A stretch of DNA of 23,939 nt, taken from contig CBDURC010000016.1 of the NCBI GenBank assembly GCA_965369635.1, forward strand, positions 1 to 23,939, read 5' to 3'. The translations under genes and the position numbers were made by a program. The notes under the pieces are model-generated. The model was not told the DNA's origin. It ran no database searches and saw nothing but the letters and a program-made list of their open reading frames with translations. Source of the DNA: UBA3071 sp965369635. GTDB lineage: Bacteria; Chloroflexota; Anaerolineae; UBA3071. Of this stretch, positions 21,670 through 23,939 are shown one piece after another. How positions within the stretch are numbered: position 1 is the stretch's first letter; the number at the start of each line of letters is the position of its first letter.

Positions 21670-23409
21670 ATGCAGACACCAATGTCTGAACGACAGCGCT
21701 TTCGCCTTTGGCGTGTGGACGGCCTCCTGTTGGCCCTTGCACTCGCGCTGTTTCTGGCTTTGGGTGGCCATCAACTGGGATTGCCTGGCCTGCACTACGA
21801 CGAAGCCAAGGAAGCGGGGAACAACGCGCTGCAACTCCTGCGGGGCCTGCCTGTGACAGCATTTCGCGACGCTGGCCTCCCTCTGGGCTCTTGCCTGTTG
21901 CCGCTCATGGTGCAGGACTACATCGGCGCACTGAACGTCTACATGGCCATCCCCTTTCTGGCCTTGTTCGGCGTCAGCGTGCCGGCGCTGCGGTTGCTGC
22001 CGTTGCTGACAGCGTCGGCGACGCTGGTGCTGCTGTACCTCTTGGCCAAGGAGGCCTTCGGTCGCCGCGCGGCGGCGATGTCCACCCTGCTGCTGGCGGT
22101 CAACCCCTCGTTTGTCTTCTGGAGCCGTCAGGGCATCTTCGTCACCAACGTTACGGCGACGCTGGCTGTAGCCAGCACGCTGACCGCTCTGCGGTGGTGG
22201 CGCCACCGCCGGCCTCGTGATCTCTACGTCACTGCCTTTCTGTGGGGACTGGGGATCTATGCCAAGCTCCTCTTCGTCTGGATTATCGGAGCGATCATTG
22301 GCGTCTGCGCCATCAGCCAACTGGGTCCGTGGATAGGCAACGCGTTGAGGGCGGGATCAGACCCTTCCTCTTTTTCTTCCGGCCGCCATTCTCCATCCCT
22401 TACCTCTCGTTCCTCGTCCCTGAGCGCTCGGCGTCTGGCTCTGAGTGTGCTTTGCTGTCTGTTTCCCCTGACTCCGCTGATCCTGTTCAACTTCCGCACA
22501 GGCGGCACGCTGATCTCTATCTTCGGCAATCTGGACTCCTCGTACTACGGCGTGCGCAACGCCGCCTTTGGAGCCAACTTCCTGGAGCGGGTGCAGCAAC
22601 TGCTGGCGCTGTTGCGGGGCGACCATTTCTGGTACCTGGGCGACGGCATCGCCAACGGTGCAGCTCCCTGGCTGGCCATTGGCCTCATCGCTCTCTTGCT
22701 CCTGATCTCACTTCTGGGACTGCGTCGCCGACCTCATCCCTCGTTTCTTATCTCTCATCTCTTGGCCCTCTTGTCTCTCGCTTTCTGCTTCCTGTTCGTC
22801 GTTCAGAGTAGCTTTACCGTCTCCGATCTCTTCATCACTCATTATGCCATTCTGCTGCCATTTGTCTTCTTGACGGTTGGGGCGATCGCTGACGGTTTGC
22901 TGCGCTGGGGCGGACGGGCCCCGCTTGGGGTGGGGCTCGTACCTGTTTTGGTCGCCTTGATCTGGTGGGGGGCTGGTGACCTGTGGGTAACGGTGCAGTA
23001 TCACCGGGCGCTGGCGGCCAGTGGCGGTCATGCGGCGCACTCCGATGCCATCTATGATTTGGCAGAGTACCTGGATGCCCACAACGTGCGCTCACCGGTG
23101 GTGCTTGACTGGGGAATGGAGGCACCTCTGTATTTTCTCACCGCTGGTCGCGTGCAGCCAGCGGAGGTCTTCGGCTACGAACAGCTCAATGCGCCCGATG
23201 CGGGTTTCGTCGAGCGATTGCGCTTCTTCCTTGACGATCCGTCGAACGTCTACCTGTTCCACGTGCCCGAGGAGACGGTGTTCCGTGGCCGACGCGAGGT
23301 TTTTGACCGGCTGGCGGCTGAGGCGGGTCTTGTTCCTCGCGTCGAGGCGGTGTTCTACGAGCGCAGCGGGCGCATGATCTTCGTCCTGACGCGGGTCGAA
23401 CCGCTGTGA
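21670..23409 (+). CDS. GT-C family membrane glycosyltransferase (ArnT/PMT-like)
   Basis: This is a polytopic membrane protein of 579 residues that would transfer a sugar from a lipid-phosphate donor on the outer face of the membrane. TM1 (~17-37) is followed by GLHYDEAKEAGNNALQLLRG, whose DE pair is the usual catalytic acidic site of GT-C enzymes in the first outer loop. About ten further hydrophobic segments follow, and the last ~140 residues form a soluble domain (from HAAHSDAIYDLAEYLDAHN). Acceptor and sugar are unknown. ATG 21670 and ATG 21682 are both possible starts. Two pyrimidine-rich stretches (22361-22420 and 22731-22790) give odd Ser-rich or Leu/Ser-rich segments (DPSSFSSGRHSPSLTSRSSS), unlike the rest of the protein. 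Confidence 0.85.
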   Translation: MQTPMSERQRFRLWRVDGLLLALALALFLALGGHQLGLPGLHYDEAKEAGNNALQLLRGLPVTAFRDAGLPLGSCLLPLMVQDYIGALNVYMAIPFLALFGVSVPALRLLPLLTASATLVLLYLLAKEAFGRRAAAMSTLLLAVNPSFVFWSRQGIFVTNVTATLAVASTLTALRWWRHRRPRDLYVTAFLWGLGIYAKLLFVWIIGAIIGVCAISQLGPWIGNALRAGSDPSSFSSGRHSPSLTSRSSSLSARRLALSVLCCLFPLTPLILFNFRTGGTLISIFGNLDSSYYGVRNAAFGANFLERVQQLLALLRGDHFWYLGDGIANGAAPWLAIGLIALLLLISLLGLRRRPHPSFLISHLLALLSLAFCFLFVVQSSFTVSDLFITHYAILLPFVFLTVGAIADGLLRWGGRAPLGVGLVPVLVALIWWGAGDLWVTVQYHRALAASGGHAAHSDAIYDLAEYLDAHNVRSPVVLDWGMEAPLYFLTAGRVQPAEVFGYEQLNAPDAGFVERLRFFLDDPSNVYLFHVPEETVFRGRREVFDRLAAEAGLVPRVEAVFYERSGRMIFVLTRVEPL

Positions 23410-23422
23410 GGAATAGCAGCAA

Positions 23423-23505
23423 TAATGAGGACATCCCGTTGCTACTTGGCACAAGGTGTGCTCTATTCACGGCAGAGTGTGCAAACCCGGCAGGCAGGAG
23501 GCGAG
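23423..23505 (+). repeat. promoter-region direct repeat, copy A
   Basis: This 83-base unit is repeated at 23508-23590 with a period of 85. Each copy holds a promoter, a palindrome, and an AGGAGG ribosome site at its end. Copy A differs from copy B at few positions, including the -10. Confidence 0.9.
23439..23467 (+). promoter_or_regulatory. promoter in repeat copy A
   Basis: The -35 TTGCTA (23439-23444), a 17-base spacer and -10 TCTATT (23462-23467) make a weak promoter. The spacer holds the palindrome GCACA-AGG-TGTGC at 23449-23461. The expected transcript start is about 23474. Confidence 0.45.
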
Positions 23506-23507
23506 AC

Positions 23508-23590
23508 TAATGAGCCCATCCCGTTGCTACTTGGCACAAGGTGTGCTATACTCACGGCAAGGTGTGCAAACCCGGCAGGCAGGAGGCGAG
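23508..23590 (+). repeat. promoter-region direct repeat, copy B
   Basis: This is the second copy of the unit at 23423-23505. It ends in AGGAGGCGAG, which places a strong ribosome site 5 bases before the ATG at 23592. Confidence 0.9.
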
Positions 23591-23632
23591 TATGATGCGT
23601 ATTCAGGATTTCCCCCGTCCCCAGGCAGATAA
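23510..23632 (+). CDS. possible 40-residue leader ORF
   Basis: An ATG at 23510 lies 8 bases after the AGGAGG of repeat copy A. It opens a 40-codon frame that runs through copy B and ends 41 bases inside the hydrolase gene, in another frame. Only transcripts from the copy A promoter would contain its start. The frame may be an accident of the duplication. I recognise no domain in it. Confidence 0.2.
   Translation: MSPSRCYLAQGVLYSRQGVQTRQAGGEYDAYSGFPPSPGR
23524..23552 (+). promoter_or_regulatory. main promoter of the glycoside-hydrolase-like gene, with palindromic operator candidate
   Basis: The -35 TTGCTA (23524-23529), a 17-base spacer and -10 TATACT (23547-23552) form a good promoter. The spacer holds the perfect palindrome GCACA-AGG-TGTGC (23534-23546), and its half AAGGTGTGC recurs 21 bases on at 23559-23567, two helical turns away. 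This is a likely repressor site, by inference. Confidence 0.6.
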
Positions 23633-23939
23633 CGGCCGCGGGCTACATTGGTCGGCTAGCCTGTATCATCCCACCGGATCAGATTTGGACTTCTGGATTG
23701 ACGAGCTGCGGGCGATGAACATCAAGTGGGTGAAGCTGCTGGACGATGGTGGCTGCAGCTCCCTGGAGTTGTGCCAGCGGTTGCGCGAGGCCGACATCAT
23801 GCCTGTTGTGCGCATGTGGCGAGACAGGCCCAATCCAGGCCACCTGGAGGGGCGGCAGGTGGATGCTGTCCGTCGCCTGATTCGGCATGGCGTGCGCTAC
23901 TTCGAGACGAACAACGAGCCAGACTTGCCAGCCGAATGG
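23592..23939 (+). CDS. glycoside-hydrolase-like TIM-barrel protein (5' part, runs off the window)
   Basis: The 116 residues visible resemble the start of a (beta/alpha)8 glycoside hydrolase of the clan A kind (GH5/GH39-like). The sequence shows HWSASLYHPTGSDLDFWIDELRAMNIKWVKLLDD, then PVVRMW, then VRYFETNNEPDLPAEW. In clan A enzymes the glutamate of NEP is the acid/base catalyst, which would be E109 here. No signal peptide is seen at the N-terminus. The ATG at 23592 has AGGAGG 5 bases upstream; the next codon is also ATG. Substrate and exact family need the missing 3' part. It has its own duplicated promoter, so it is regulated apart from the glycosyltransferase gene. Confidence 0.75.
   Translation, partial: MMRIQDFPRPQADNGRGLHWSASLYHPTGSDLDFWIDELRAMNIKWVKLLDDGGCSSLELCQRLREADIMPVVRMWRDRPNPGHLEGRQVDAVRRLIRHGVRYFETNNEPDLPAEW

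Noticed and set aside
1..23939. CRISPR array, complete insertion sequence or prophage genes
   Set aside because: No regularly spaced direct repeats with unique spacers, and no transposase, integrase or phage structural proteins were seen in any frame.

Overview
The window is a GC-rich bacterial chromosome segment. It looks like a member of the Chloroflexota (Anaerolineae-type), judged from several features: the secreted peptidase ends in a Thr/Pro-rich linker plus a short VFVPLV tail; a zinc-ribbon/LysM protein has long T-P-T-P linkers; multi-TM sensor proteins are present; the isoprenoid genes are mevalonate-type (isopentenyl phosphate kinase); and there are many short intergenic palindromes. 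The phylum call is inference from style, not from a marker gene.

Layout. 189-1850 (minus): secreted M14 zinc carboxypeptidase. 1867-1971: two sigma-70-like promoters facing each other. 1987-3080: phosphoribosyltransferase and a GNAT acetyltransferase, overlapping by one base. 3147-5108: multi-TM sensor with a GAF-like region and a C-terminal HTH. 5160-8461: protein with three S1 domains and an FtsK/SpoIIIE DNA translocase, coupled by an ATGA overlap. 8466-11199: large AAA ATPase/TPR protein split by a one-base frameshift in a G-run. 11254-11470: small element with 19-bp terminal inverted repeats. 11536-11609: tRNA-Val(UAC) with its own promoter. 11806-14436: selA, a DUF126/AcnX small subunit and isopentenyl phosphate kinase, in overlapping order. 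14559-15638: site-2 protease (RseP-like) with a strong promoter. 15748-17145: zinc-ribbon/LysM membrane protein. 17161-18141: HEAT-repeat protein whose C-terminus runs into a repeat element. 18248-20086: DEDDy exonuclease-like protein, PflX-type radical SAM protein and acylphosphatase. 20105-20314: decayed duplicate of the 5' end of the next gene. 20315-21544: FecR-like membrane protein. 21555-21618: near-perfect palindrome. 21670-23409: GT-C family glycosyltransferase. 23423-23590: tandemly duplicated promoter region. 23592-end: 5' part of a glycoside-hydrolase-like gene.

How the genes relate. Most plus-strand genes are close-packed and probably co-transcribed in short operons. The best functional pairing is DUF126 with isopentenyl phosphate kinase, which together point to the modified (archaeal-type) mevalonate route to isopentenyl diphosphate. 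SelA just upstream implies the organism makes selenoproteins. The remaining genes are housekeeping or envelope functions (chromosome translocation, membrane proteolysis, glycosylation, wall binding). No phage, CRISPR array or complete transposon is visible. The most unusual items are regulatory and structural: the duplicated promoter with a palindromic operator, the interpenetrating divergent promoters, the SECIS-like hairpin before selA, the frameshifted ATPase, and several repeat elements that have reached into gene ends.
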